Shown: one piece after another, positions 24,887 through 34,160 of the stretch
Layout of the letters: each line of letters opens with the position of its first letter
How positions within the stretch are numbered: the first letter of the stretch is position 1
Assembly: GCA_050012775.1 (NCBI GenBank)
Contig: JBEKGN010000007.1
Coordinates: 96,636 to 160,635, forward strand
Direction: 5' to 3'
Length of the DNA stretch: 64,000 nucleotides
Source: Roseiarcus sp050012775
Lineage (GTDB): Bacteria > Pseudomonadota > Alphaproteobacteria > Rhizobiales > Beijerinckiaceae
Program-made: the position numbers and the translations under genes
Notes under the pieces: model-generated
Databases searched by the model: none
Seen by the model: only the letters and a program-made list of their open reading frames with translations
What the model was told of the DNA's origin: nothing

Positions 24887-25639
24887 GTGACGCGGGAATT
24901 GCGGGACGCCCCCCAGTTCTATCTGACCGCCCCCTCTCCATGCCCCTATCTGCCGGGCATGCTGGAGCGCAAGGTGTTCACCCATCTCGTCGGCAAGCGC
25001 GCGATCGCGCTCAACGACACGCTGACCCAGACCGGGTTCCGCCGCTCGCAGACGATCGCCTACCGCCCGGCCTGCGAGAATTGCCGCGCCTGCGTTTCCG
25101 TCAGGGTTCTCGTCGACGACTTCGCGCCGAGCGCGAGCCAGCGCCGCATCCTGCGCGCCAACGCCGACCTCGTGGGAGAGCTGGCGCCGGCCAAACCGAC
25201 CGGCGAGCAATATGCGCTGTTTCGCGCCTACCTCGACTCCCGCCATCCCGACGGCGGCATGGCCGACATGTCGATGCTCGATTACTCCATGATGGTGGAG
25301 GACAGCCACATCGACACCATGCTCACCGAATATCGCCAGCGCGGCGCCGGCTCGTTCATCGCCGCGCGCGGCGAGGGAGAGCTGCTCGGCGCCTGCCTCA
25401 CCGACCGGCTCGCCGACGGACTCTCGCTGGTCTATTCGTTTTACGCCCCGCACGGGTCGCGGCGCTCGCTCGGCGCCTACATGATCCTCGACCATATCGA
25501 CAAGGCGCGCCGCCTCGGCCTGCCGCATGTCTATCTCGGCTATTGGGTCGAGGGGTCGAAGAAAATGGCCTACAAGGCCGCCTATCTCCCGCAGGAGCGG
25601 CTGGGGCTGAACGGGTGGGAGCGCGTGGAGCGGGGGTGA
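24887..25639 (+). CDS. bpt: Aspartate/glutamate leucyltransferase
   Basis: A 250-residue enzyme that adds leucine from Leu-tRNA to proteins starting with Asp or Glu, feeding them to the ClpS-ClpAP N-end rule pathway. Family marks are 'SPCPYLPGMLERKVFTHL', 'GFRRSQTIAYRPACENCRAC' with its conserved Cys pair, 'YSFYAPHGSRRSLGAYMI', and 'YLGYWVEGSKKMAYKA'. I use the GTG at 24887 because the conserved protein starts there and TGAGGAG lies ahead; a TTG at 24860 is less likely. It converges on sdaA, 16 bases away. Confidence 0.93.
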   Translation: MTRELRDAPQFYLTAPSPCPYLPGMLERKVFTHLVGKRAIALNDTLTQTGFRRSQTIAYRPACENCRACVSVRVLVDDFAPSASQRRILRANADLVGELAPAKPTGEQYALFRAYLDSRHPDGGMADMSMLDYSMMVEDSHIDTMLTEYRQRGAGSFIAARGEGELLGACLTDRLADGLSLVYSFYAPHGSRRSLGAYMILDHIDKARRLGLPHVYLGYWVEGSKKMAYKAAYLPQERLGLNGWERVERG

Positions 25640-25655
25640 GCGAAGGCGCTCCCCC

Positions 25656-27059
25656 TCAGCATTCGACGAAATTCACCGCGAGCCCGCCGAGCGAAGTCTC
25701 CTTGTATTTCGACTGCATGTCGGCGCCGGTCTGGCGCATCGTCGCGACGACGCTGTCGAGCGAGACCTTGTGGCGGCCGTCGCCGTGCAACGCCAGCGAA
25801 GCGGCGGCGATCGCCTTGACCGCGCCGAAGGCGTTGCGCTCGATGCAGGGAATCTGCACCAGCCCGCCGACGGGGTCGCAGGTCATGCCGAGGTGATGCT
25901 CCATGGCGATTTCGGCGGCGTTCTCGACTTGCGCGTTGGAGCCGCCCAGCGCCGCGCAGAGCCCCGCCGCGGCCATCGACGAGGCGACGCCGACTTCGCC
26001 CTGGCAGCCGACCTCGGCGCCCGAAATCGAGGCGTTCATCTTGAACAGCGCCCCGATCGCGCTCGCCGTCAGAATGATCGTCCTCAGGCCGTCGGGCGTC
26101 GCCCCGGCGCAATGGTCGCGATAATAGCGCAGCACCGCGGGGATGACGCCCGCCGCGCCATTGGTTGGCGCCGTGACGACGCGTCCGCCGGCGGCGTTCT
26201 CCTCGTTGACCGCCATTGCGTAGACGCCGACGTAATCCATGATTTCATGGGCGGCGCGCGCGTTGCGCCCGGCGTTGGCGACGAGACGGTCGAAAATCGC
26301 CTTGGCGCGCCGCGCGACCTTCAGCCGGCCGGGCAGAAGCCCCTCGCGCGCGAGGCCGCGATCGATCGACGCGAACATCGCGCCGATCACCGCATCGAGA
26401 TGCGCGTCGATCTCGCAAGCCGTGCGCGTCGCCATCTCGTTGGCGCGCACGAGTTCGCCGATTTCGAGACCGCTTTCGCTCGCCCGGGCGAGCAGTTCGG
26501 CGGCGTCGCGGAACGGATGGGGAAACGCGGCGCTCGCCGCGTCCGCCGCCGGCTCTTCGTCCTCGCGAACGATGAATCCGCCGCCGACCGACAGCCAGGT
26601 CTCCTCGCTCAGGAGCCGCCCGGCCGCGTCGCGCGCGCAAAAGGCGAGGGTGTTGGGATGGCGCTTGGGCGCGGTGACATAATCGAAGCGGATGTCGCTG
26701 TGCGGATCGAAACGAATGGCGCGCCGCCCGGACAGAACGATCGACTTCCGCGCGTCGGCGTCGGCGACGAGCGCCTCGGCGCGGTCGGGATCGACGGTGT
26801 CGGGCCTTTCCCCGCTGAGGCCGAGGATCACGGCCTTGTCCGTCGCGTGGCCTTTGCCAGTGAAAGCGAGCGAACCGAACAGCGTGACGACGACGCTGTC
26901 GACGCGCTCGATCGCGCCGCTTCGCGCGAGGCCGTCGACGAACGCCGCCGCCGCCTTCATCGGCCCGACGGTGTGCGAGGACGACGGCCCGATGCCGACC
27001 TTGAAGAGTTCGAAGACCCGGATCAGGCGCGGCTCCCTCGCTAATGTCGTCCTCAGCAC
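25656..27059 (-). CDS. sdaA: L-serine ammonia-lyase (iron-sulfur type)
   Basis: A 467-residue enzyme converting L-serine to pyruvate and ammonia. It has the N-terminal serine-binding signature '[19 protein letters not shown]', and the three cysteines that hold the 4Fe-4S cluster in 'GCQGEVG', 'MTCDPVGG' and 'QIPCIERN'. The start is taken as the GTG at 27059, which overlaps the soxG stop (GTGCTGA), so translation is probably coupled; no ATG exists at the conserved N-terminus. Its place after sarcosine oxidase genes makes sense, because sarcosine gives glycine plus a C1 unit, which can become serine and then pyruvate. Confidence 0.93.
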
Positions 27060-27631
27060 AGCTCCTGATCCCCCGCCGAAGCGTAAAGGACGGCGGCGAC
27101 ATAGGAAGCGAACGAGCGTCCGGTCTCGACGCGGAAGCGCTCCGCCTCGCGGCGCCACAGCACGATCTCGGCCTTGAGCAGAAGCGTGCGCGCGACCATG
27201 CCGACGGGAAAGGCGGCGACGTCGAGATCGAGCGGCACGCCCGCATTGAGCAGCCGCGCCGCGCCGGCGCCGCTGACCTCGATCGCGCATTGCTGATGCG
27301 AGACGTCGACCAGGGAATGAGGAACGCCCGCCAGCGCGGCCTCGAGCTTGGCGCCGATCTCCGGCGCCGAATCCTCGGCGATCAGCAGCCATTCGTCCGG
27401 GCCCATCCACAGCGCGGCGCGCGATGCCACGCCAGCGGCCCGCAGCGGCTGCAACGGCGGCGGCGGCCCGAATGCGGCGCCGACCGGCTCTGCGACATCT
27501 GGCCCCCCGCGCAAGACGAAGCGCGTGGCGAAGGGCGCGGCGACGGCCCTGACCTTGGCGTTGTCGGGCAGGGCGCGCCCGTGGAGAGGCGAGCGGCGCT
27601 CGGCTTGCGGGGTCGTCGCGTCAGGCGTCAA
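27053..27631 (-). CDS. soxG: Sarcosine oxidase gamma subunit
   Basis: A 192-residue SoxG-type subunit, related to the tetrahydrofolate-binding GcvT fold. Family-like segments are 'GPDEWLLIAEDS', 'VDVSHQQCAIEVSGAGAARL', and 'SFASYVAAVL' near the end. It overlaps soxA by 11 bases and sdaA by 7, so all three are one operon. In the heterotetramer it sits against the alpha subunit; on its own it has no known activity. Confidence 0.9.
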   Translation of the reverse strand: MTPDATTPQAERRSPLHGRALPDNAKVRAVAAPFATRFVLRGGPDVAEPVGAAFGPPPPLQPLRAAGVASRAALWMGPDEWLLIAEDSAPEIGAKLEAALAGVPHSLVDVSHQQCAIEVSGAGAARLLNAGVPLDLDVAAFPVGMVARTLLLKAEIVLWRREAERFRVETGRSFASYVAAVLYASAGDQELC

Positions 27632-30611
27632 GGCGCTGGCCTTCCCTATCGTAAAAGATCGGTTCGACGAGCTTGACCGGCGCCGTCCCGTCGCGCGTCG
27701 TCGCGAAAAGCGTCTCTCCGAGCCGCGCGCGGCCGCCCGTCACCAGGGCGAGCGCGAAGCTGCGGCCCAGCGTCGCGCTCATATAGGAGGACGAGACGTG
27801 GCCGAGCGCCGGCGTTCCCGTCGGCGGCGCCGCGTCGGCGACGATCTGCGCGCCCTCGTCCACCGTGAAGGTCGGGTCGGCCGGCAGCAGGCCCACGAGT
27901 TGCTTGCGGCCCTCGCGCTTCAGCTCCGGCAGCGTCAGCGAGCGCTTGCCGATGAAATCGGGCTTGGCGAAAGCGACCATCTTGCCCATGCCGACGTCGT
28001 CGGGCGTCACCGTGCCGTCGGTCTCCTGGCCCACGACGATGAAGCCTTTTTCCGCGCGCAGAATGTGCAGCGTCTCGAGGCCATAGAGGACGGCGCCGAC
28101 CTTTTGCCCCTCCGCCCAGATCGCTTCGAGCGCGCTCTCGCCGAAGTCGGCGGGCACGTTGACCTCGAAGCCCAATTCGCCGGTGAAGCTGACCCGCGCC
28201 AGCCGCGTCGGCGCGCCGCAAATCAGGCCCTCGCGCACGCTCATATGGGGGAACGCCGCGTTGGAAAGATCGATCCCGCTCACCAGCGGCGCCAGGATCT
28301 TGCGCGCGTTGGGGCCGTTGATCGCTATTGTTGCGAATTGCTCGGTGATCGAAGTGAACCAGACCTTCAGATCGCTCCATTCCGTCTGCAGATAATCCTC
28401 CATCACGGCGAAGACGCGCGCGGCGCCCGAACTCGTCGTGGTGATGTGGAAGCGATCGTCGGCGAGACGCATGACGACGCCGTCGTCGGCGATATAGCCG
28501 TCCTCGGTCAGCATCAGGCCGTAGCGGCAGCGCCCGACCGCGAGCTTGGCGAACGAATTGACGTAGAGACGATTGAGGAATTCGCCGGCGTCGGGACCGA
28601 CGACCTCGATCTTGCCGAGCGTCGTGGCGTCCATGATTCCGGCGCTTGCGCGCGTGGCCAGGCATTCGCGCCGCACCGTGTCGGCGAGCCTTTCGCCGCT
28701 CCTGGGGAAATAGGAGGCGCGCTTCCATAGCCCCGCCTCCTCGAATTTGGCGCCCTGGCGCGCCGACCATGCGTGCAGCGGCGTCTGGCGGACGGGATCG
28801 AACATGTCGCGCCGCGCCAGGCCGGCGAAAGTCGCGAAGGTCACCGGCGTGTAGGGCGGGCGGAACGTCGTCAGGCCGACTTCCGCGATCGGCTTGCCCA
28901 GCGCCTGGGCGGCGATCGCCAGCGCGTTCATGTTGGAGTTCTTGCCCTGATCGGTCGCCATGCCGGTGGTGGTGTAGCGCTTGATGTGCTCGATCGAGCG
29001 CATGCCCTCGCGCGTCGCCAACTGGATGTCGCGAGCGCTCACGTCGTTCTGGAAATCGACGAAAGCCTTGACGATGTCCTTCGCGCTCGCGCCGGCGGCG
29101 AGCCCGAGCGCGCCGCCCGTCGTCGCGAAGGCGCCTTCGACGCGCGGCGGCGCCGGCGGCGCGACGCCCGCGGCCGCGGCGCCCGCGCTCATCCCGTCGG
29201 CGAGCGCGGCCTCGAGATCGAGAATCCCCCGGCACGCGCCCGCCGAGCGCTGATCGGGAACGGCGGCGCCGGGCAGAAAATTCTGCGTCGCTTCGTCGAA
29301 GACGAGTTTGCCGCGCGATTGCGAATAGAGGCTGACGTTCGGCGTCCAGCCGCCGCTCATCGCGATCACGTCGCAGGCTATCGGCTCGCCCTTGCCCGGC
29401 GCGCCGTCGGCCCAGCGCTTGGCGACCAGCGCGTGGGTGACGCGCAGCCCTCCGTAAGAGCCGAGGATCGCGGCGTTGGTCTCGACGCGCAGGCCGGCGC
29501 GGCGCGCAGCCTGAGGAAGCGGACCGTCGGCCTGAGCGCGCAGATCGGCGATCATGGCGATTTCGCAGCCGGATTCCGCCAAATCCAGCGCGGCGCGATA
29601 GGCCGAATCGTGCGCGGCGGCGACGACGATTCGCGTCCCCGGCCTGACGCCGTAGCGCGTCGCCAGCGCGCGCGCGGCCTCGGCGAGCATGATGCCGGGT
29701 CGGTCGTTGTTGGGAAAGACCAGCGGGCGCTCGTGCGCGCCGGTCGCGAGCACCACCTGGCGCGCGCGGACCTGCCACAGCCGCTCGCGCGGGATCTTGG
29801 GGTCGGGATCGGCGAGATGATCGGTGAGGCGCTGCTGCCCGGCGAGAAAATTCTGCGCGTAACAGCCAAAAATCTGCGTGCGCGCCAGCATTTTCACCCG
29901 CGGCGACGAGGCGAGTTCGGCAAGCGTCGCGGCGAGCCAATCGGCGGCGCCGGCGCCGTCGATCCCAGCGCTTCTCTCGGCGAGCAGCGAACCGCCGAAT
30001 TCCGCCTGTTCGTCGAACAGCATGACGCGCGCGCCGGCCCGGCTCGCCGCCAGGGCGGCGGCCAACCCTGCGGGGCCGGAGCCGACGACGGCGACGTCGC
30101 AATGCGCGTATTCGAAGGCGTAGTGGTCGGGATCGGCCTCGACTGGCGCTTTCCCCATGCCTGCGGCGTTGCGAATGATCGGTTCGTAGACCGCCTCCCA
30201 TGCGCCCTTCGGCTGCATGAAGGTCTTGTTGTAGAAGCCGGCGGGCATGAACGCGGAGAACAGGCCGTTGACGGCAAGGGCGTCCCATTCGAGCGAGGGC
30301 CAGGCGTTCTGGCTGAACGCGCGCAAACCGTCGTAGAGCTCGATCTGCGTCGCCCGCAGGTTCGGCGTCACGCGCCCCTTGCCGGCGTCGAGGGTGACGA
30401 GCGCGTTGGGATCGTCGGCGCCGAGCGACAGGATGCCGCGCGGGCGGTGATATTTGAACGAGCGGGCGATGAGATGCGCGCCGTTGGCGACGAGCGCCGA
30501 GGCGAGCGTGTCGCCCGCGCAGCCGACGTAACGCTTGCCGTCGAAAGTGAAGCGGAGCGGCTTGGCGCGATCGACGCGCCCGCCCCGGCTCAGCCGGAAC
30601 GCGCCGCTCAT
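27621..30611 (-). CDS. soxA: Sarcosine oxidase alpha subunit
   Basis: A 996-residue SoxA. An N-terminal 2Fe-2S-like ferredoxin fold ('FTFDGKRYVGCAGDTLASAL') is followed by an NAD-binding oxidoreductase core ('VAVVGSGPAGLAAALAASRA') and a C-terminal aminomethyltransferase (GcvT) domain from about residue 600 ('AGIMDATTLGKIEVVGPDAG'). The enzyme oxidatively demethylates sarcosine and passes the methyl to tetrahydrofolate. The start at 30611 fits family length. The substrate-oxidising beta subunit (SoxB) and zinc subunit (SoxD), normally just upstream, are absent here: the region upstream is a divergent promoter and nfu. N-methylglutamate dehydrogenase subunits are homologous, so that enzyme is an alternative. 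Confidence 0.9.
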   Translation of the reverse strand: MSGAFRLSRGGRVDRAKPLRFTFDGKRYVGCAGDTLASALVANGAHLIARSFKYHRPRGILSLGADDPNALVTLDAGKGRVTPNLRATQIELYDGLRAFSQNAWPSLEWDALAVNGLFSAFMPAGFYNKTFMQPKGAWEAVYEPIIRNAAGMGKAPVEADPDHYAFEYAHCDVAVVGSGPAGLAAALAASRAGARVMLFDEQAEFGGSLLAERSAGIDGAGAADWLAATLAELASSPRVKMLARTQIFGCYAQNFLAGQQRLTDHLADPDPKIPRERLWQVRARQVVLATGAHERPLVFPNNDRPGIMLAEAARALATRYGVRPGTRIVVAAAHDSAYRAALDLAESGCEIAMIADLRAQADGPLPQAARRAGLRVETNAAILGSYGGLRVTHALVAKRWADGAPGKGEPIACDVIAMSGGWTPNVSLYSQSRGKLVFDEATQNFLPGAAVPDQRSAGACRGILDLEAALADGMSAGAAAAGVAPPAPPRVEGAFATTGGALGLAAGASAKDIVKAFVDFQNDVSARDIQLATREGMRSIEHIKRYTTTGMATDQGKNSNMNALAIAAQALGKPIAEVGLTTFRPPYTPVTFATFAGLARRDMFDPVRQTPLHAWSARQGAKFEEAGLWKRASYFPRSGERLADTVRRECLATRASAGIMDATTLGKIEVVGPDAGEFLNRLYVNSFAKLAVGRCRYGLMLTEDGYIADDGVVMRLADDRFHITTTSSGAARVFAVMEDYLQTEWSDLKVWFTSITEQFATIAINGPNARKILAPLVSGIDLSNAAFPHMSVREGLICGAPTRLARVSFTGELGFEVNVPADFGESALEAIWAEGQKVGAVLYGLETLHILRAEKGFIVVGQETDGTVTPDDVGMGKMVAFAKPDFIGKRSLTLPELKREGRKQLVGLLPADPTFTVDEGAQIVADAAPPTGTPALGHVSSSYMSATLGRSFALALVTGGRARLGETLFATTRDGTAPVKLVEPIFYDREGQRLDA

Positions 30612-30837
30612 CGCCCCTCGCCCGCTTTCGGAGACTCGGCGCCTGTTGGACCGGCCATGACGTTTCCCTGCTTCGACGCCCCACTCTAACGACAAGTGGC
30701 GCAAAGGGGGAATCGCTTTTTCGACCGGGCGGCGCGAGAAAAAGAGATGGCGGCGCCGGGCGCCACGGCCGGCTTGCACAACCGCTCCGCCGCGCTTATC
30801 TCATTTGGCCTGACGCCCTATCTTTCAGGAGACGGCC
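30612..30837. promoter_or_regulatory. Divergent promoter region soxA / nfu
   Basis: A 226-base gap between the head-to-head starts of soxA and nfu. It contains the imperfect inverted repeat CTTTTTC...GAAAAAG (about 30715-30743) and AT-rich steps near 30795-30830. It must carry both promoters. No regulator site could be assigned. Confidence 0.45.
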
Positions 30838-31392
30838 TTGTTCATCCAGACCGAAGCGACGCCCAATCCCGCGACGCTGAAATTCCTGCCCGGCCGTCCC
30901 GTCATCGACGCCGGCACCTTCGAGGCGCGCGACCTCGCCGAAGCCGAGCGCTCGCCGCTGGCCAAGGCGCTGATGGAGCTGCCCGGCGTCTCCGGCGTGT
31001 TCCTCGCGCCCGATTTCATCTCCGTGACCAAGACCGAGGGCGAGTGGCAGCACCTGCGCCCGGCGGTGCTCGGCGTCGTCACCGAGTTCTTCCTCTCCGG
31101 CGCGCCGGCGCTGAGCGGCGACGCCGCCGCCGCGGGCGACGAGTTCTTCCATGCCGAGGACGCCGAGACCGTCGAGACGATCAAGGAGCTGATCGAAACC
31201 CGCGTCAGGCCCGCGGTCGCCGGCGACGGCGGCGACATCGTCTTCAAGGGCTTTCGCGACGGCGTCGTCTATCTCGCCATGAAAGGCGCCTGCTCGGGCT
31301 GCCCGTCGTCGACGGCGACGCTGAAGCACGGGATCGAGAATTTGCTGAAGCATTTCCTGCCCGAGGCGGTGAAGGCGGTGGAGCAGATTTGA
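30838..31392 (+). CDS. NifU-like iron-sulfur carrier (Nfu)
   Basis: A 184-residue Fe-S cluster carrier with an N-terminal Nfu_N domain ('FIQTEATPNPATLKFLPG') and a C-terminal NifU domain holding the cluster motif Cys-Ser-Gly-Cys in 'KGACSGCPSSTATL'. This two-domain layout is typical of alphaproteobacteria and mitochondria; the protein hands 4Fe-4S clusters to targets. The start is TTG with AGGAG seven bases ahead, and the conserved N-terminus begins at the next codon. The nearby Fe-S enzyme SdaA may be one client, but nothing shows that directly. Confidence 0.93.
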   Translation: MFIQTEATPNPATLKFLPGRPVIDAGTFEARDLAEAERSPLAKALMELPGVSGVFLAPDFISVTKTEGEWQHLRPAVLGVVTEFFLSGAPALSGDAAAAGDEFFHAEDAETVETIKELIETRVRPAVAGDGGDIVFKGFRDGVVYLAMKGACSGCPSSTATLKHGIENLLKHFLPEAVKAVEQI

Positions 31393-31516
31393 GGGGGCGG
31401 CGCGACGAACGCGCCGCGATCGGCCCTGCCCTTCTTCAACGCGAAAACGCCCGGTCTTGCGGGAGTTATAAAAGGACATTCCCTATGGGTCGGCCCGCGA
31501 GGGTGTTGGTGTTAGG

Positions 31517-33145
31517 TCACTGGCCGAGATTTAGGAGAAGCTGATTGTTTAGAATTCGGGTTTGTTCCTGACTTGACGCACCCCCTTGAGGCGAGCCAAG
31601 GGCCAACTGAAGAATATGCGTTCGGTTGACGCTTCCCGAGATAAGAGAACCATTGACGCCCGGCCCTTTCCAGGCAATCAGAGTCCAGCTTGGAGAGATA
31701 CCTGCACCGTAGCCGACCACGAACTGTATCAAATGCCCGATACTGTCGACTGGTGGATCGGGCGTCTTGGGTAGACCCGTCCCCGCCAGATTTTGGGCAA
31801 AGGTCGCGAGCTTTCTTGCATTGTCAGCGTATGTCTGGGCGATCTTCAACGCGTCCATCGCTGGATTGTAGTAGTTTTTCGTCAAGACTTCAGTATCGCC
31901 CGCGAGAATCGATTCATTTCGATAGCGGGTTACACATGCTATTTCATTCAAAATCCCCGATATGGTGTCGGGATGCACATTATCATTGCACGCCGCCGGT
32001 GGGACGGCAGGGCACATCGGGTCCTTCTTTTGGGTCGGTTTCACTTCGAATTTGTCTGTCGCGTGGAATGGAAAGCCGCTGCAATCGCCTTGAGGCGCGC
32101 CGCAAACCTGTTGAATGGTGCATTGAAGAGCCGAGTCAGCCTGCTTTCGATAGAGCGCCATATTCGCGGACACACTCGCGAATTGTGTCGCGATCTCAGG
32201 CGCAAGTATGCCGTTATAGGTGATCTGCATTTGGGCAAGTTTGTCGGTCTTGGCCTTGAGACTTGTCACGCTTGCGTTGATCGATGCATAGCTAGCCTGC
32301 GCTGCCGTAAGAGCGGCATTCGCATCCTTGATGGCCTGATCGAGCTTGGCCCTTTCCAACGCAGCCTCCGTCGGCGAAAGCGGGGCAGGCCTATTCTTGC
32401 TCAGAAAGTCCGCGGTCAGATTTCCAATAATGACTTTGGGCGGAGCGGTGATTGACGGGGCGCTGGCCTTAGCACCCATGTTGGGTGCCGGATGTTTGCC
32501 GGCCAGCAGGCCATCGCCTCCGACGGGCGCTAGCGACGCGTCAATCCACTCGGCGATGCCGAGATTGCCAAGCAGCCCTTGCTCAGCGGCCGCTTGGCAC
32601 CCTGTCCGGGCGTCTACATACCAGTCTTTCAGTTCCTTCAACGAAAGAGTGAAGCTCAGCGTCTCATTTCGCACGGCCTGCTCGCCCGCATTCGCCGTGG
32701 CGCTGAGCGTGAAGAGTTGCGCCACAGTTCCCAATGTCGTTCCAGGTGACGTTGTCGGACCCGCCGCCGTGTTGACCGCGCTCCTCCGGATGACCGTATA
32801 AGAGCCGTTTGGCGAAATCCCTCCCTGCTCATTGGCCTGCAAATTCAAATCGGCTTTCACCGTCCAGTCGGCGAGCCAGGTCGGCAGGTCCTCTTTTTTC
32901 TTTTTACCAGCCGGATCTGGTTTGGGGTTTGGCATCGTGAGCCGGTTTGAAAAAGCAGCGGCAAGTTCGCATTTGACCCGATGAACGACATCCTTGACGA
33001 AGATTCCGTTTTGGGACGTGCCGGCGGCGTCCGGCGGTCCCGATACACCTGTCGCATCCGATAACGGCGGAACCACACTGCATCCCGTTAAAACAGCCGC
33101 CGCTACCGCGATGGACGAACGGCCCAAGACGCCGCTGTTTTGCAT
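31517..33145 (-). CDS. Unrecognised lipoprotein
   Basis: A 542-residue protein that I cannot place in a family. It has a lipoprotein signal peptide with lipobox Leu-Thr-Gly-Cys (Cys22), a first region with Thr/Ser-rich strands, and a coiled-coil segment near residues 260-315 ('ALERAKLDQAIKDANAAL'). A Cys-rich stretch (C..C...C near residues 345-385) is followed by an alpha/beta C-terminus. Base composition and codon use are less GC-rich than in neighbouring genes, suggesting acquisition. It stands alone between nfu and a decayed gene. A role at the outer membrane is likely from the lipobox only. Confidence 0.65.
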   Translation of the reverse strand: MQNSGVLGRSSIAVAAAVLTGCSVVPPLSDATGVSGPPDAAGTSQNGIFVKDVVHRVKCELAAAFSNRLTMPNPKPDPAGKKKKEDLPTWLADWTVKADLNLQANEQGGISPNGSYTVIRRSAVNTAAGPTTSPGTTLGTVAQLFTLSATANAGEQAVRNETLSFTLSLKELKDWYVDARTGCQAAAEQGLLGNLGIAEWIDASLAPVGGDGLLAGKHPAPNMGAKASAPSITAPPKVIIGNLTADFLSKNRPAPLSPTEAALERAKLDQAIKDANAALTAAQASYASINASVTSLKAKTDKLAQMQITYNGILAPEIATQFASVSANMALYRKQADSALQCTIQQVCGAPQGDCSGFPFHATDKFEVKPTQKKDPMCPAVPPAACNDNVHPDTISGILNEIACVTRYRNESILAGDTEVLTKNYYNPAMDALKIAQTYADNARKLATFAQNLAGTGLPKTPDPPVDSIGHLIQFVVGYGAGISPSWTLIAWKGPGVNGSLISGSVNRTHILQLALGSPQGGASSQEQTRILNNQLLLNLGQ

Positions 33146-33341
33146 CTGACCCCCTCCCGAGCCTGAGAACGCCTCACTCTATTCACACGCACCGGGTTCA
33201 CTACGATAGTAGCCCTCAAATCAGCATAACATGCTGATTAAAATGCCTGGATCGCGGCCGTGACACCAGAAATCGATGCGCTATTCGGCGAAAGCGGGCT
33301 AATCGTGCATAGAACTTCGGCGGCGCGAATTGTCTCGGCGC

Positions 33342-33686
33342 CTATGGCTCCGGGCACGGCCCGTATTTGAGAAACACGGCGAAATTCTTCTCCGCCCAGC
33401 AGGCGTTGTCGTAGGTCTTGATGGCCCCCGTCTTTATGCTCTTCGCAATCGCTCCGTGATCCTTCACGCAGTAGCGGCCGCAGAACGTGCCGTTGCACTT
33501 GCCAGCATGAAGGACGATCGCGCCCGCGCCTCTCGCATCGCAGACGTTGCCGAACGTCTGCAATTGATGGGCGGCGGTCGCCGCGCAAACCGGCGCGAAG
33601 ATTCTCGGACAGATCGCCGCGTTCGCGGGCGCGATGCACCCGTAGACGATAGCGACGAGGGCAAGTGCGGTCCAAGCTCTGATTGA
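33342..33686 (-). pseudogene. Decayed secreted protein with two Kazal-like domains
   Basis: This frame encodes a signal-like helix ('RAWTALALVAIVYG' ending ANA), then a Kazal-type protease-inhibitor pattern 'CPRIFAPVCAATA...FGNVCDARG...HAGKC', and a second repeat ending 'YDNACWAEKNF...KYGPC'. Alphaproteobacteria carry small secreted proteins of this type. The frame is open up to 33818 but contains no ATG, GTG or TTG before the signal-like segment, and the only upstream ATG (33760) is in another frame. So the gene has probably lost its start or suffered a frameshift. The first in-frame TTG (33563) would cut away the signal and half of the first domain. Confidence 0.55.
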
Positions 33687-34125
33687 CGCTCTCCGCCTTC
33701 GACCCGCGACTGCGCGTAGTTCGATGAATTGGACGCCAGAATTTCGATTTTGTCCAGCATCCGCCAGATGGCGGTGACGTGTCGATCCATGTGTCAGGAG
33801 AATTGAAAGGGGTACTCGTTATTGGCCGACCAAAGCCTTGAACGGAGAACCCCCCCGCGCCGCAGCGAGCCGCGACGATCTCGAGTTTGCCAATGGCGTG
33901 TGAAATAGTGAGGGCGATGCGGGCGGTGGCTTCGACTGGTGCGAGGGCTACCGTCGGCTGGGCTGGCTGAGTTGCCGTGAGCCTTACCAAATAGACTCAA
34001 TGCGCCCCCGCGTTCCCAGGTGCGCCGCGTCCCGCCGCAATGATCATCTGAGCCGCAAGTTACCGTCGCGTCGAGTCATGGCGAGGTGGCCAAGCGCGCC
34101 GACCGGCGCGCTGCGTGTATTATAA
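33687..34125. other. Non-coding or decayed accessory stretch
   Basis: Several short frames are open here on the minus strand, but none has a credible start, ribosome site or recognisable product. The composition is mixed, with a run of nine C near 33850. I read it as degraded sequence between the Kazal remnant and the HigBA module. Confidence 0.4.
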
Positions 34126-34154
34126 TTGACGCCACAGCCGCCATGCATTAAATT
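34126..34154 (+). promoter_or_regulatory. Probable sigma-70-type promoter of the higBA module
   Basis: TTGACG at 34126-34131 and TAAATT at 34149-34154 are separated by exactly 17 bases. A perfect TATAAT also occurs at 34121-34126. With the first pair the transcript would start about at the GTG of the toxin gene (34161), giving a leaderless mRNA. Confidence 0.45.
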
Positions 34155-34160
34155 GCGCCT

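Noticed and set aside
27646..30684. 1012-codon Arg-rich frame overlapping soxA on the same strand, and a 638-codon frame opposite
   Set aside because: Both are frame shadows of soxA: Arg-rich, no domains, while the soxA frame matches the family from end to end.
33238..33990. 250-codon frame over the Kazal remnant
   Set aside because: It starts at TTG without a ribosome site, reads through the Kazal region in the wrong frame and has no recognisable domain.
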